Source: CADEED01 sp035502995
GTDB taxonomy: Bacteria; Pseudomonadota; Gammaproteobacteria; Steroidobacterales; Steroidobacteraceae
Length of the DNA stretch: 64,000 bases
Reading direction: 5' to 3'
NCBI GenBank assembly: GCA_035502995.1
Contig: DATJTW010000119.1
Coordinates: 31,559-95,558, forward strand
The position numbers and the translations under genes are program-made. The notes below the pieces were generated by a model. It searched no databases. It worked only from the letters and a program-made list of their open reading frames with translations, and was not told where the DNA came from. This document shows, piece after piece, positions 42,084 through 50,763 of this stretch. Each line of letters opens with the position of its first letter. Position 1 is the stretch's first letter.

Positions 42084-43144
42084 CGATTCTTCAGGACTTC
42101 GCTCAACGCCGGACTCGCCGCATACGGCGCGCCGCGCGCGATATCCCCACCCGTATCCCACAACACGGGCACCATCTTTCGCGCCAGCGCCGCATCCATC
42201 ACCGCCGACATCCAACGCACCCGCGACTCCGGCTCCTTCTTCATCGTCGCACCGAACTCTCCGACAAACACCGGGATGTCGTTCCGCGTCGAGAACCCCT
42301 GCATCAGGTCGAACAGTTTCGTCAGCTCCGCGACGTCGTCTTTCGTCCCCCACGTCGGCCGCATCTTCCCCCAGCTCGCGTCCTCGGTCATGCCGACGAA
42401 CTGCCACGGTGTGTAGTAGTGCACGGACACCAGTAGTTTGTTTGAGACGGAGTCCTTGGGCAGCACGTACAACGCGTCAGCGGTCTTCGTGAAATCCGTC
42501 GCATACCCCGTGACGATCAACAGCCGCCGCGCGTTGTTCCCGCCGGTCTTCCGCACGGTGTCCACGAACAGCTGATTGACCCGAGTCAGCGTGGCATACG
42601 CCTTCTCGCGCGAGCCCGCGCCCTCGAAGTTCGTCTCCTCGTTCAAAGCCTCGAACAGCAGGTGCTGGTCGCGCGCGGCGAAGTAGTTTGCGATCTGCGT
42701 CCAGTACGCGGGGAACTTGCGCTCGGCGTCCGCGCTGAACGTCGCGAACGTACCGGCGAACTTCTCCTTGTTGCTCGAATCGATCCAGCCGCCATCCCAG
42801 TGGATGTTCACGACGCAGAACATGCCGGCGTCCGTGATCCAGTCGACGACCTCGCCGACGCGCGCGAGCTTGTCCTCGGGAATGCGGCCGTCCTTCGCGT
42901 AGGTGTCCCAGGCCACGGGCAGGCGCACGGTCCTGAACCCGAGCTTCGCGAGGCTCTGCACGTACGCCTTCGTGATGCGCGGATTGCCCCAGCCGGTTTC
43001 CCACGTGGTGGTGTTGTCGAGCGTGTTGCCGATGTTCACGCCGATGCCCATCTGCCGCGCAGCAGTCCAGGCGTCGAGACCCTGCGCGTGCGCGGAGCCG
43101 GCAAGCGACGCGACCAACAGCACCACCCCAACAAACGACTTCAT
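42080..43144 (-). CDS. Secreted glycoside hydrolase family 5 (cellulase-like)
   Basis: 354 residues with a signal peptide (LLVASLAGSAHAQ). GH5 landmarks: MGIGVNIGNTLDN at the start, RLPVAWDTY, the acid/base in LLFEALNEETNFEG near residue 169, HYYTPW, and the nucleophile in VFVGEFGAT near residue 296. Acts on beta-glucans or related polysaccharides outside the cell; exact substrate unknown. Confidence 0.92.
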   Translation of the reverse strand: MKSFVGVVLLVASLAGSAHAQGLDAWTAARQMGIGVNIGNTLDNTTTWETGWGNPRITKAYVQSLAKLGFRTVRLPVAWDTYAKDGRIPEDKLARVGEVVDWITDAGMFCVVNIHWDGGWIDSSNKEKFAGTFATFSADAERKFPAYWTQIANYFAARDQHLLFEALNEETNFEGAGSREKAYATLTRVNQLFVDTVRKTGGNNARRLLIVTGYATDFTKTADALYVLPKDSVSNKLLVSVHYYTPWQFVGMTEDASWGKMRPTWGTKDDVAELTKLFDLMQGFSTRNDIPVFVGEFGATMKKEPESRVRWMSAVMDAALARKMVPVLWDTGGDIARGAPYAASPALSEVLKNR

Positions 43145-43145
43145 C

Positions 43146-43622
43146 TCATACCTCGCGCAGTTCCCACCGCCAGATCCGGCCATCCTCGGGATCGACCACC
43201 TCGCCGAAGAACTGGAAGCCGCACTTCTCCAGCACGTGCGTCGACGCATTCGCCTCGGGCAACGTGTGGGCGCGCACGACGCGGACATCCCCGCTATCCA
43301 GCGCATGCCGCGCCAGCGCGGCCGCGGCCTCGGTGGCGAATCCGCGGTTCTGGTACTCGGGGTCGATCGCGTACGCGATCTCGACCATGCCCTGCGCATC
43401 CGGCGGGCCCTTGAAACTGCACGCGCCGATGGCTGTGCCATCGAGCGTCACGGTGAATCCATGGATCCACGGATCGACGGGCGCGGAGCTCTCGAGCATC
43501 GCGAGGTAGGCAGGCGACACCGCCTGCTTCATCTCCGGCGGCAGGCCGTGGATGAAGGCGAGCGTGTCGTCGCGGGTCTTGGGCAGGATCTCGAGCCGGG
43601 CGGTCTTCAGCGGCGTTTGCAT
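43146..43622 (-). CDS. GNAT family N-acetyltransferase (RimJ/RimL-like)
   Basis: 158 residues. Begins MQTPLKTARLEILPKT, typical of the ribosomal-protein/other acetyltransferase_3 type, with the acetyl-CoA loop YQNRGFATEAAAALARHA and C-terminal HVLEKCGFQFFGEV. Substrate unknown. One base before the glycosidase gene on the same strand. Confidence 0.85.
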   Translation of the reverse strand: MQTPLKTARLEILPKTRDDTLAFIHGLPPEMKQAVSPAYLAMLESSAPVDPWIHGFTVTLDGTAIGACSFKGPPDAQGMVEIAYAIDPEYQNRGFATEAAAALARHALDSGDVRVVRAHTLPEANASTHVLEKCGFQFFGEVVDPEDGRIWRWELREV

Positions 43623-43654
43623 GGCGGCGAGTCTACTGACCCGGCGCGCGGCGG

Positions 43655-44164
43655 TCATTTCGCCGCGAGATGGGCTTCGTACGTGGCGAGATCCGCGCCC
43701 GAAAAGCAGCAGAACACGATCTCTTCGATGCCGGCCACCCGGGCGACGAACTCGCGCGCGGTCGCGATCGCCACCGGGGCCGCGAGCTCGATCGGGTAGC
43801 CGTATACACCGGTGCTGATGGACGGAAACGCGATCGTCCGCACTTCGTGGTCGATCGCCAATTGCAGGCTGTTGCGGTAACACGCCGCCAGCAGCGCCGG
43901 CTCGCAGCTGTGACCTCCACTCCACACGGGCCCGACGGTGTGGATGACGTGGTCCACCGGCAAGCGATATCCGCGCGTGATGCGCGCCTCGCCCGTCGGG
44001 CAGCGGCCGATCCGGCGACATTCCGCGAGCAACTCGGGACCGGCGGCGCGATGGATCGCGCCATCGACTCCGCCGCCGCCGAGAAGCGACGAGTTCGCGG
44101 CGTTGACGATGGCGTCGAGACTCAGCTTCGTGATGTCGCCGTGGATGGCGCGGATGATCGGCAC
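43655..44164 (-). CDS. Macrodomain ADP-ribose hydrolase (YmdB-like)
   Basis: 169 residues, one macrodomain. Ligand loops NAANSSLLGGGGVDGAIHRA and SISTGVYGYP are intact. Such proteins remove O-acetyl-ADP-ribose or mono-ADP-ribose. GTG start with GGTAGGAG upstream. Gene order around it does not indicate a toxin partner. Confidence 0.92.
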   Translation of the reverse strand: MPIIRAIHGDITKLSLDAIVNAANSSLLGGGGVDGAIHRAAGPELLAECRRIGRCPTGEARITRGYRLPVDHVIHTVGPVWSGGHSCEPALLAACYRNSLQLAIDHEVRTIAFPSISTGVYGYPIELAAPVAIATAREFVARVAGIEEIVFCCFSGADLATYEAHLAAK

Positions 44165-44172
44165 GCGTGCTC

Positions 44173-44826
44173 CTACCGGTTCTTCTCGCGCGCTTGGCGC
44201 AGCGTGCAGACGTAGTCCGCCAGCGGCATCAGGCCGAGGCTCTTCCGCTCGGCATCGATCTTCGCCAACTCCGCCTTCTCGGGTAGTTTGAAATCGCCGG
44301 CGAACCAGTCGAACTGCGTACCAAATCTCTGCGGCTTGTCCTCACGCTGCAGCAACCGGTCGGTGAGCCGCGCCAGGTCGTTGGCATCGAGCTCGCCGTC
44401 GGCGAAGCGCCGTTCGATCACCGGAAGGAGGTCCGACTGAAGTTGCGGATCACGGTCCGCGTGTTGCAAGAGGACCCAGGCGAGGTGCACACCCCGTCTG
44501 CCCGCGGCGGCGACGGTGGGGAACCCCCGATCGGCGACCTCCGCGCGAAGCCACGCGACATTGTCGACGTCGATCGCGTCGACCGCGCTCGCGAGCGCCT
44601 CGTCATTCTGGTTTGCCAGCCACTTCTTTCGCGCGGCCTGATCGCGCTCGACGCGTGCTTCGAGCGCGGAGAGCAGCTCAGGATTGGATGGCGCTGGCGA
44701 GGATTCCGTGGGCATTGCAGGGTGGCGGCTCGTCCACTCCGCCGCGCCCGGACAGCTTTCGCCGGCGTGCGCCAGAAGCGACGCCGCGAGCCACACGACG
44801 CAATAGATGCTAGACCTGAGCAACAT
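44173..44826 (-). CDS. DUF6624-type secreted protein
   Basis: 217 residues with a signal peptide (VVWLAASLLAHAGES). The segment VDNVAWLRAEVADRGFPTV, AWVLLQHADRDPQLQ and LLQREDKPQRFGTQF is the DUF6624 core. Function unknown. The start overlaps the end of the DUF2834 gene. Confidence 0.75.
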   Translation of the reverse strand: MLLRSSIYCVVWLAASLLAHAGESCPGAAEWTSRHPAMPTESSPAPSNPELLSALEARVERDQAARKKWLANQNDEALASAVDAIDVDNVAWLRAEVADRGFPTVAAAGRRGVHLAWVLLQHADRDPQLQSDLLPVIERRFADGELDANDLARLTDRLLQREDKPQRFGTQFDWFAGDFKLPEKAELAKIDAERKSLGLMPLADYVCTLRQAREKNR

Positions 44827-45139
44827 GGCCGGCCGCAACCCGCCGCTCGCGCATCCATAGGAACAGCGGCAACCCGCACGACACACCGATCAAACAAGTC
44901 GCCGCGATCGGGATCCACATTTCCTTCGCATCCGACTTCGCCTTGTCGCTGACGATGAACACGATCAATACCACCGCCGACAGCAGCACATCGAGACCGA
45001 AGAAAGCGCCGATGCGCGTCGAGAACAACTCGGCAAACAACAGCGGGACATCCAGGCCGTGTTCGGCAATCCATGGCGCGAACTGCGTGAATGGAACGAC
45101 ACCGCCGACGATCGCACACACCAGATAGAACGATTTCAC
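44810..45139 (-). CDS. DUF2834 membrane protein
   Basis: 109 residues from a GTG at 45139, with three helices (YLVCAIVGGVVPFTQF, LLSAVVLIVFIVS, WIPIAATCLIGVSCGLPLFLW). Matches DUF2834 in length and in the FFGLDVLLSA region. Overlaps both neighbours slightly, so it sits in an operon with the glutamylcyclotransferase-like and DUF6624 genes. Confidence 0.75.
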   Translation of the reverse strand: MKSFYLVCAIVGGVVPFTQFAPWIAEHGLDVPLLFAELFSTRIGAFFGLDVLLSAVVLIVFIVSDKAKSDAKEMWIPIAATCLIGVSCGLPLFLWMRERRVAAGHVAQV

Positions 45140-45495
45140 TGACCACCACCCGGCGGTCCGAATCCGACACCGATATACACCCACGCGGTCCGACCCGACG
45201 CGAGGGGCGCCGCCACGCGTTCGTATTCGGCGACCTCGTATTCATCGGCCTGCGCGAGCTCCTTGTCGGAGATCTCGAACACGGTGCCAGACAATCTCGC
45301 GCCGGCCACGCCCGTGTACTGCGCCATCGGATGATGCGTCTTGCCGCTGGTGCGCACGACCTCGGCATCCTGGATCGCATGCATCACCTGCTCGTAGCCG
45401 ACCAATGCGTCGGCCATCCCGGCCAGGCGACGGCCGAAAGTCGCGAGCTGCACGTTCTCCTGTTGCAACGTTCCATACGAAAAGAGCAAAGGCAT
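45136..45495 (-). CDS. Gamma-glutamylcyclotransferase-like (AIG2/YtfP) protein
   Basis: 119 residues. Starts LLFSYGTLQQENVQ, the substrate-loop motif of the family (YGTL), and keeps the acidic residue in YEVAEYERV. Possible cyclotransferase acting on gamma-glutamyl amines or peptides. Stop overlaps the DUF2834 GTG. Confidence 0.85.
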   Translation of the reverse strand: MPLLFSYGTLQQENVQLATFGRRLAGMADALVGYEQVMHAIQDAEVVRTSGKTHHPMAQYTGVAGARLSGTVFEISDKELAQADEYEVAEYERVAAPLASGRTAWVYIGVGFGPPGGGQ

Positions 45496-45502
45496 GTTTG
45501 TC

Positions 45503-45776
45503 TCAGCCGCGATTGTCGAAGGCCGCATGGTAAGCGACCGAACCACTCGGCAGCGACACGCCGAACGCAACCGCCTGGAAATATTCGGGAGGAACATCCG
45601 GCAGCACCAATGAATCGTGCCTGGCGAAACCGAATCGGCCGTAATACGCGGGATTTCCCAGCACGACGCAACCCGCTGCACCGATGTCGCGCAAACGACC
45701 GAGCGCCGCTCGCATCAGCAGCGTACCGATGCCGCGATGCTCGCCGCGACGTCCCGCGGCGTCTCGTCCCTGACGA
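45503..45776 (-). pseudogene. N-terminally truncated GNAT (YhbS-like) gene
   Basis: The frame codes GEHRGIGTLLMRAALGRLRD, the acetyl-CoA motif, then CVVLGNPAYYGRFGF and FQAVAFG, the C-terminal half of YhbS-type acetyltransferases. Upstream the frame runs into the end of the trmO gene with no start codon; about 80 N-terminal residues are missing. An ATG at 45715 would cut off the motif as well. Remnant of a deletion next to trmO. Confidence 0.7.
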
Positions 45777-46247
45777 TCACGCGCCCGGCTTCTTCCAATA
45801 GTGCTGCATCAACTCGACCGACCACACCGGCTGGCGCACCTCGGCGCGCGGCAGGAACTCCAGCATCACCGGCTTGATATCGAGCACGGGAGTGCCGTCG
45901 ATGGCGTCGAGCTCGCTCACCCGCAGCGACCGGCCATCGACCGCGAGTAGTTTGCAGATGGTGCTGCCCAGCCGATTCGGGCGGTTCTTCCCGCGCTGCG
46001 CGAAGATGCCGACCTTCGGCCATGCCGTGTTGTTCCGCGGATGACGCGCGCCGGTGACGATCTTCGCAGCGTCCACCTGGTGAAAGGAGTAGATGACCTC
46101 GATGTGCGAGAACGCGTCGAGGCCGGCCAAGGCTTCAGCGGGAATCGCGTCGACGAGCGTGATGCGTGCCTGTTCGTCGCCCCAGTAATCGTCCTCCGCA
46201 TGCGAACGCGGCGCGGTGATGAACGCAATCGGCAGCAGCTCAATCAC
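45777..46247 (-). CDS. trmO: tRNA methyltransferase TrmO (YaeB/TsaA family)
   Basis: 156 residues, beta-barrel methyltransferase that N6-methylates t6A37 of threonine tRNAs with S-adenosylmethionine. Motifs RHPRNN, RPNRLGST and DGTPVLDIKPV are present. GTG start overlaps the stop of the Kelch gene (GTGATTGA). Shorter than E. coli TrmO, lacking its C-terminal extension, as in many bacteria. Confidence 0.88.
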   Translation of the reverse strand: MIELLPIAFITAPRSHAEDDYWGDEQARITLVDAIPAEALAGLDAFSHIEVIYSFHQVDAAKIVTGARHPRNNTAWPKVGIFAQRGKNRPNRLGSTICKLLAVDGRSLRVSELDAIDGTPVLDIKPVMLEFLPRAEVRQPVWSVELMQHYWKKPGA

Positions 46248-47208
46248 CCGGACATTTCTCCACGAACGTCTCGACCACCGGGCTGCCCGCCGACGAGTGG
46301 CTCTGGCCCGCCTTCAAACTACCGCCGACGACGTACACGCGATCGCGATACACCACCGCGCGTGCGAAATTCCGCGCGCTCGGCATCGGCGTCATGCGCG
46401 ACCACTCGCCCTTGTCGGCATCCAGCCGGAAGACGTCGCCGAGACTCGACTTCTTCTCCTGCGACTCGCCGCCGAACACGTGGATGGCCCCGCAATACAC
46501 GACTGCGCCGGCCGTGCCGCGCGGCTCGATCGCCGGGCCCGCGCTCCAGCGATCTTTCCTGGCGTCGTAGACGTACACGTCACCATAGTCCGACGACCCG
46601 CTGCGCCCGCCGATCGCGTACAACGCGTCGCCGAACGCGACCAGCGCCGGACTGCCTTCCGCGCGCGGCAGCGGTGCGAGCTCGCGCCACTGGTTGGTAG
46701 CCGGGTCGTACTCGCTGTGATCGGCGATGGTCGACTGCGAGTTGCCGCCGCCGATCACGTGGATCCGGCCATTCCACGTCGTCGCGGCGTGGCCGCCGCG
46801 CGGTGCCGGCAACGGCGCGGCATCGCTCCAGGCCTTGGTGCGCGTGTCGTAGACGAACACGCCAGCGGTCGGTACGTTCGTGGTCGTGTCGAACCCGCCG
46901 ATCAGGTAGATCCTGTCGCCGACCACCGCGGCAGCCGGCGCGTTGAGGCCGTTGCCCGGTAGTTTGGTGTCGACGGCCCACTTGCGGCCGTCGAAGCGCT
47001 CGACGTCGAGGACCGGGCCGTCGGGCCCGGTGCCCGCCAGCGCGTAGATGCCGGTGCGAGTGCCGACGACGGCATGCGCGGCGCGCGATTGCACCAGCGA
47101 TGCCGTCGATTGCCATTTGCCCTTGTCGGCGGCGTGGGCCGATGCGCAGGCCATCAGCATCGCGCCGAGCAGGGTAGTCAGGCGAGTCGTGCGATCGACG
47201 TGTGTCAT
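46240..47208 (-). CDS. Secreted Kelch-repeat protein
   Basis: 322 residues with a signal peptide (LLGAMLMACASAHAAD). Six Kelch-type blades: each has a hydrophobic-strand pair ending in GG (LIGGFDTTT, VIGGGNS, AIGGRSGS, VFGGESQ, VVGGSLK) with W or Y positions between. Beta-propeller, probably periplasmic. Sialate epimerase-like and other functions exist in the family; none can be chosen. ATG 47208 has GAGGA upstream. Confidence 0.85.
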   Translation of the reverse strand: MTHVDRTTRLTTLLGAMLMACASAHAADKGKWQSTASLVQSRAAHAVVGTRTGIYALAGTGPDGPVLDVERFDGRKWAVDTKLPGNGLNAPAAAVVGDRIYLIGGFDTTTNVPTAGVFVYDTRTKAWSDAAPLPAPRGGHAATTWNGRIHVIGGGNSQSTIADHSEYDPATNQWRELAPLPRAEGSPALVAFGDALYAIGGRSGSSDYGDVYVYDARKDRWSAGPAIEPRGTAGAVVYCGAIHVFGGESQEKKSSLGDVFRLDADKGEWSRMTPMPSARNFARAVVYRDRVYVVGGSLKAGQSHSSAGSPVVETFVEKCPGD

Positions 47209-47391
47209 GTGGTCCTCATTCGTCCGCATCTCCTTGCCGCTCTCCGCTCCCGAGTGCCCGCGCGATCTCGCGTGCCGCGTCGTCGGGTGAAGATGACGCG
47301 CATGACGATGAAGCTCGGTGCGCGGGATCATCTCACAAGGAGTCGTGGCCGGGTTCCGGGCACCCGGCGCACGTCCGGACACGGAGGCGGG

Positions 47392-47640
47392 TCAGGTCGT
47401 GACCGGCATCTCCGTCGTCGGCATGCTCATCGTCGCGATGATGAGCAACACGATGCCGGCGAGCTGGATCAGGAACGGCTTCTTGGTGGTCTGCCAGTTC
47501 ATCGCGACGAAGATCAGGCTGACGAGCGGAATCAGCAGCGAGCCGATCCCCCACAACACGCTCGTCTGGAACGTGACGACGAGCAGCCAGATGCCACCGA
47601 CGACGGCGAGGATTCCGCCGAGAATGAGTAACGCGAACAT
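47392..47640 (-). CDS. Small three-helix membrane protein
   Basis: 82 residues, helices at LLILGGILAVVGGIWLLVVT, LLIPLVSLIFVAM and LIQLAGIVLLIIATMS. Ribosome site GGGAGA before the ATG at 47640. Function unknown. Confidence 0.65.
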   Translation of the reverse strand: MFALLILGGILAVVGGIWLLVVTFQTSVLWGIGSLLIPLVSLIFVAMNWQTTKKPFLIQLAGIVLLIIATMSMPTTEMPVTT

Positions 47641-47719
47641 CGAGTCTCCCTGGCCGCGGATGCGGCTTTGATTGTCTAGCTTCTGGGTTGTGCCGTGGGG
47701 CTGGGAATCGTGACAGCGG

Positions 47720-48109
47720 TCAGTTATGGACATTGACGAATTCGAATGCGAGTTCGTCCTTGAACATCCTCACGTTCAAGTGATGCATTCCATCCGGGGT
47801 AAAGATGAGCTGGGTCTTCGCGCGAAGCTCGGGCGCGTCGTGCGCGCCAAATCCCTCGCTCGACACCAAACGCGCACCGCGTAGTTCGCGTAGATCGCTT
47901 TCGTAGAGCGTCACTCTGATGATGGCGGGGCGATGCTGATGTCTTCGTCTTCCCAAGCTCCGGATTGCGAAGTATTTGGCGAGTTCGCGCGTCTCGGCGA
48001 AGTAGGTTTCTCGCAGCTCAAATTGTTGCTGCGCAACGATTCGTTCTGCGACGTCGAGCGTGGTCCCGTGGAAGATAAACGTCTCGCGTTCGTCGTCTAT
48101 GTCCGGCAT
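47720..48109 (-). CDS. Hypothetical protein with ADP-ribosyltransferase-like N-terminus
   Basis: 129 residues, cytoplasmic. The start TFIFHGTTLDVAERIVAQQQ followed by YFAETRELAKYFAIRS has the HGT, then YF, spacing seen in small ADP-ribosyltransferase-fold proteins. No catalytic glutamate can be fixed with confidence (candidates in DELAFEFVN). Assignment is tentative; it may be only a structural resemblance. Confidence 0.5.
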   Translation of the reverse strand: MPDIDDERETFIFHGTTLDVAERIVAQQQFELRETYFAETRELAKYFAIRSLGRRRHQHRPAIIRVTLYESDLRELRGARLVSSEGFGAHDAPELRAKTQLIFTPDGMHHLNVRMFKDELAFEFVNVHN

Positions 48110-48220
48110 GTTCCTACTCCCGTCTGGAACGGCGGCACTCTAGCTAGATCGGAATTCGATACGCAAACCGGGATGGTTAGGGCCCGCAACGGCTCGCGGG
48201 ACGGGCAGAAGATTGAGCGC

Positions 48221-49633
48221 TCAGCCCGCCCCGCCCGCCACCGCCGCCCGCCCGAACCACTGCAGCTCCGCGGCAACACCGGCCACATTGCCGATGATCA
48301 TCAGCGTCGGCGCCTTCACCTGCTTCGCCGCTGCATCGCGCTGCATCCCGTCGACGCTGCTGACGATGACGCGCTGCTCCGTGCGGCTGGCATTCTCCAC
48401 GAACGCCACCGGCATCGCGGCGGGCACGCCGGATTCCAGCAACCTCGCGCGCAGCCCGGCCAGCCGGCCGACGCTCATGTAGAACGCCAGCGTCTCGCGG
48501 CCGGCGGCGAGATCCGCGTAGCTGTACTGCGCGAGCTGCTCGTCGCTGTTGCCGGTCAGGAAGCGCACGGACTGCGAATAGCGCCGGTCGGTCAGCGGGA
48601 TCCCCGCGTACGCGCCCGCCGCGATCGCCGCGGTGATCCCGGGGATCACCTCGAACGAGACGCCGTGCTGACGCAGATGGTCGATCTCCTCGCCGCCGCG
48701 GCCGAACACGAACGGATCGCCGCCCTTGAGGCGCACGACGTATTCGCCGCGCTGCGCATGTTCGACCAGCAGCGCGTTGATCTCGTCCTGCGTCGCACCG
48801 CCGCCGCCGACGAACTTGCCGACGTCGAACCGCGCCGCATCGCGCCGCGCGAGTTCGAGCACCTCGGCCGACACGAGGCGGTCGTGCACGATTACGTCGG
48901 CCTCCTGCAGCGCGCGCAGCCCGGCCAACGTCATCAGGCCGGCGCTGCCGGGGCCGGCGCCGACGAGCACGACGTGGCCGCGCGGCAAACCGTCTTCGGT
49001 CTCGAGCGCGCGCTGCGTCAGCTCTTCGGCCTGCGCATCGCGCCCGGCGCGCAACGACGCGGCCACGGGGCCGGTCAACATCCACGACAGGAACCGGCGC
49101 CGCGCGCCGATGTCCGCGAACTTGCGCTTGACGGCGTCGCGCCAGCGGTCGGCGAACGTCGCCAAACTACCGAGCGAGGTGTCGAGCAGCGTCTCGAGCC
49201 GCTCGCGCACGAGCCGCGCGAGCACCGGCGACGTGCCGCCGGTGGACACCGCAATCTGCACGGGCGAACGGTCGATGATCGCCGGCATGATGAAGCTGGA
49301 GAGCTCGCGATCGTCGACGACGTTGCAGGGAATGCGGCGGGCGTTGGCGGCGGCGGCCGCGGCGGCGTTCACCGCGCGGTCATTCGTCGCGGCGACCACG
49401 AGCCAGGCGCCGTCGACGTCATCGGCAGCGAACGTCCTCGCGAGATGCGTGAACGCGCCCGCCGCTGGCGCCGCGAGCTCCGCCGCGAGTTCCGCGCCTA
49501 GCTGCGGCGCCACGACGGTGATCTTCGCCCCCGCATCCTTCAGCAACGCGAACTTCCGCGCCGCGACGTCCCCGCCGCCCACGAGCAACACCGGCTTGCC
49601 GGCGAGATCGAGGAACAGCGGGAAATAGCGCAT
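48221..49633 (-). CDS. cysG: Siroheme synthase CysG
   Basis: 470 residues, three activities in one protein: N-terminal NAD-dependent precorrin-2 dehydrogenase/ferrochelatase (VLLVGGGDVAARK) and C-terminal uroporphyrinogen III methyltransferase (VLVGAGPGSAGLMTLAG, RLKGGDPFVFGRGGEE, VIPGITAA). Makes siroheme for CysI and NirB of this window. Starts one base after the hemB stop, so hemB-cysG is an operon. Confidence 0.97.
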   Translation of the reverse strand: MRYFPLFLDLAGKPVLLVGGGDVAARKFALLKDAGAKITVVAPQLGAELAAELAAPAAGAFTHLARTFAADDVDGAWLVVAATNDRAVNAAAAAAANARRIPCNVVDDRELSSFIMPAIIDRSPVQIAVSTGGTSPVLARLVRERLETLLDTSLGSLATFADRWRDAVKRKFADIGARRRFLSWMLTGPVAASLRAGRDAQAEELTQRALETEDGLPRGHVVLVGAGPGSAGLMTLAGLRALQEADVIVHDRLVSAEVLELARRDAARFDVGKFVGGGGATQDEINALLVEHAQRGEYVVRLKGGDPFVFGRGGEEIDHLRQHGVSFEVIPGITAAIAAGAYAGIPLTDRRYSQSVRFLTGNSDEQLAQYSYADLAAGRETLAFYMSVGRLAGLRARLLESGVPAAMPVAFVENASRTEQRVIVSSVDGMQRDAAAKQVKAPTLMIIGNVAGVAAELQWFGRAAVAGGAG

Positions 49634-50587
49634 TTACAGCCCGAGCCCGCGCGCGAGACGCGCGCCGTACGTGATGATGAACGACGCGCCGGCGCGGCGC
49701 AGGTTGTACCAGCTCTCGAGCAGGCCGGCGTCGAAGTTCAGGAAGTTCTTGCCGGACAGCAGCACGAGCGACGTGTATTCGCCGCTGACCTGGTAGGCGC
49801 CGCACTGCAGGCCGGTCTGCTCCTTGATCGGCGCGATGAGGTCGGCCGCGGGTTGGCCGGGCTTCACCATCAGGAGGTCGGCGCCCTCTTCGGCGCAACG
49901 GCGGCTGGAGGCCAGCGCGTCGCTGCGGTTGCGCACGTCGAGTTGATAGGTCTTGCGGTCGCCGAACTGCGGCGCGGAGTCGGCGGCGTCGCGGAACGGG
50001 CCGTAGTAGTTGGACGCGAACTTCGTGCTGTAGCTCATGATGGGCGCGAGATCGAAACCGGCGCCGTCGAGCGCGGCGCGCAGGTGCGCGACGCGGCCGT
50101 CGTTCATGTCGGAGGGCGCGAGGCCGGTGGCGCCGGCCTTCACGTAGCTCAGGCCGAGCGTCGCGAGCGCGGCATGCGTGGCGGCGAGGTCCTGGCCGCC
50201 GCGCGAATCGTGGACGCAGCAGTGACCGGACTCGGTGAAGCTGCACAGGCAGGTGTCGACCCAGATGCTTGCATCGTTGCCGGCGCGCTGACGCATCTGC
50301 TGGAGCGCGGTGCCGGTGAAGTCGGCGGCGAACGTGCGGTTCGACTTGGTCGCGGGCACGGGGAACAGCAGGAACTGGCGCACGCCGGCGTTCAGGTCCT
50401 TGTCGAACTGCGTCAGCAGCGAGCTCAGCGTGTGGCGCGACGTGCCGGGCAGGCCGTCGAGCGGCTCTTCCTTCGTGGCGGCGGCCGAGAGGAACAGCGG
50501 CTGGATCAGGTGGCTCACGCCGAACCCGATCTCGGAGGTCATGTCGCGCAGCGCCGCGGTGGCGCGCAATCTTTGCAGGCGTTTCAT
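49634..50587 (-). CDS. hemB: Delta-aminolevulinic acid dehydratase (porphobilinogen synthase)
   Basis: 317 residues. Condenses two aminolevulinates to porphobilinogen in tetrapyrrole synthesis. Schiff-base lysines are in SYVKAGATGLAPSDMNDGR-type context and in YSTKFASNYYGPFRDA; the metal cysteines are in DTCLCSFTESGHCC. Divergent from standard HemB in several places (GVRQFLLFPVPATKSNR, MVKPGQPAADLI), so it may be a second copy dedicated to siroheme. The adjoining cysG supports that. Confidence 0.9.
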   Translation of the reverse strand: MKRLQRLRATAALRDMTSEIGFGVSHLIQPLFLSAAATKEEPLDGLPGTSRHTLSSLLTQFDKDLNAGVRQFLLFPVPATKSNRTFAADFTGTALQQMRQRAGNDASIWVDTCLCSFTESGHCCVHDSRGGQDLAATHAALATLGLSYVKAGATGLAPSDMNDGRVAHLRAALDGAGFDLAPIMSYSTKFASNYYGPFRDAADSAPQFGDRKTYQLDVRNRSDALASSRRCAEEGADLLMVKPGQPAADLIAPIKEQTGLQCGAYQVSGEYTSLVLLSGKNFLNFDAGLLESWYNLRRAGASFIITYGARLARGLGL

Positions 50588-50749
50588 GGGCTTAATGTAG
50601 GGCCGGTCGGGCGGCGATGCCACCCGCCAGTGCGCAATTCCTGCCGTTGGTAGAGCAATCGGTGTGCCATCGCGTGACGGTCGAGCGACCGCCGGGTTCG
50701 ATCAGGTTGCGCCGGGCTGGTGCGGAGGTCCGGCACCGAAGGGCGTTTT

Positions 50750-50762
50750 GGGGTCAGACCCC
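50750..50762. repeat. Short palindrome GGGGTCAGACCCC after cysH
   Basis: A 6-bp stem with one-base centre directly downstream of the cysH TAA. Same design as the GGGGACTGTCCCC elements after the 58265 nuclease gene and cysB. Confidence 0.6.
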
Positions 50763-50763
50763 A

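Noticed and set aside
47048..47631. Plus-strand frames around 47.1-47.6 kb
   Set aside because: They cross the Kelch gene start and the small membrane protein in antisense and lack any motif or ribosome site.
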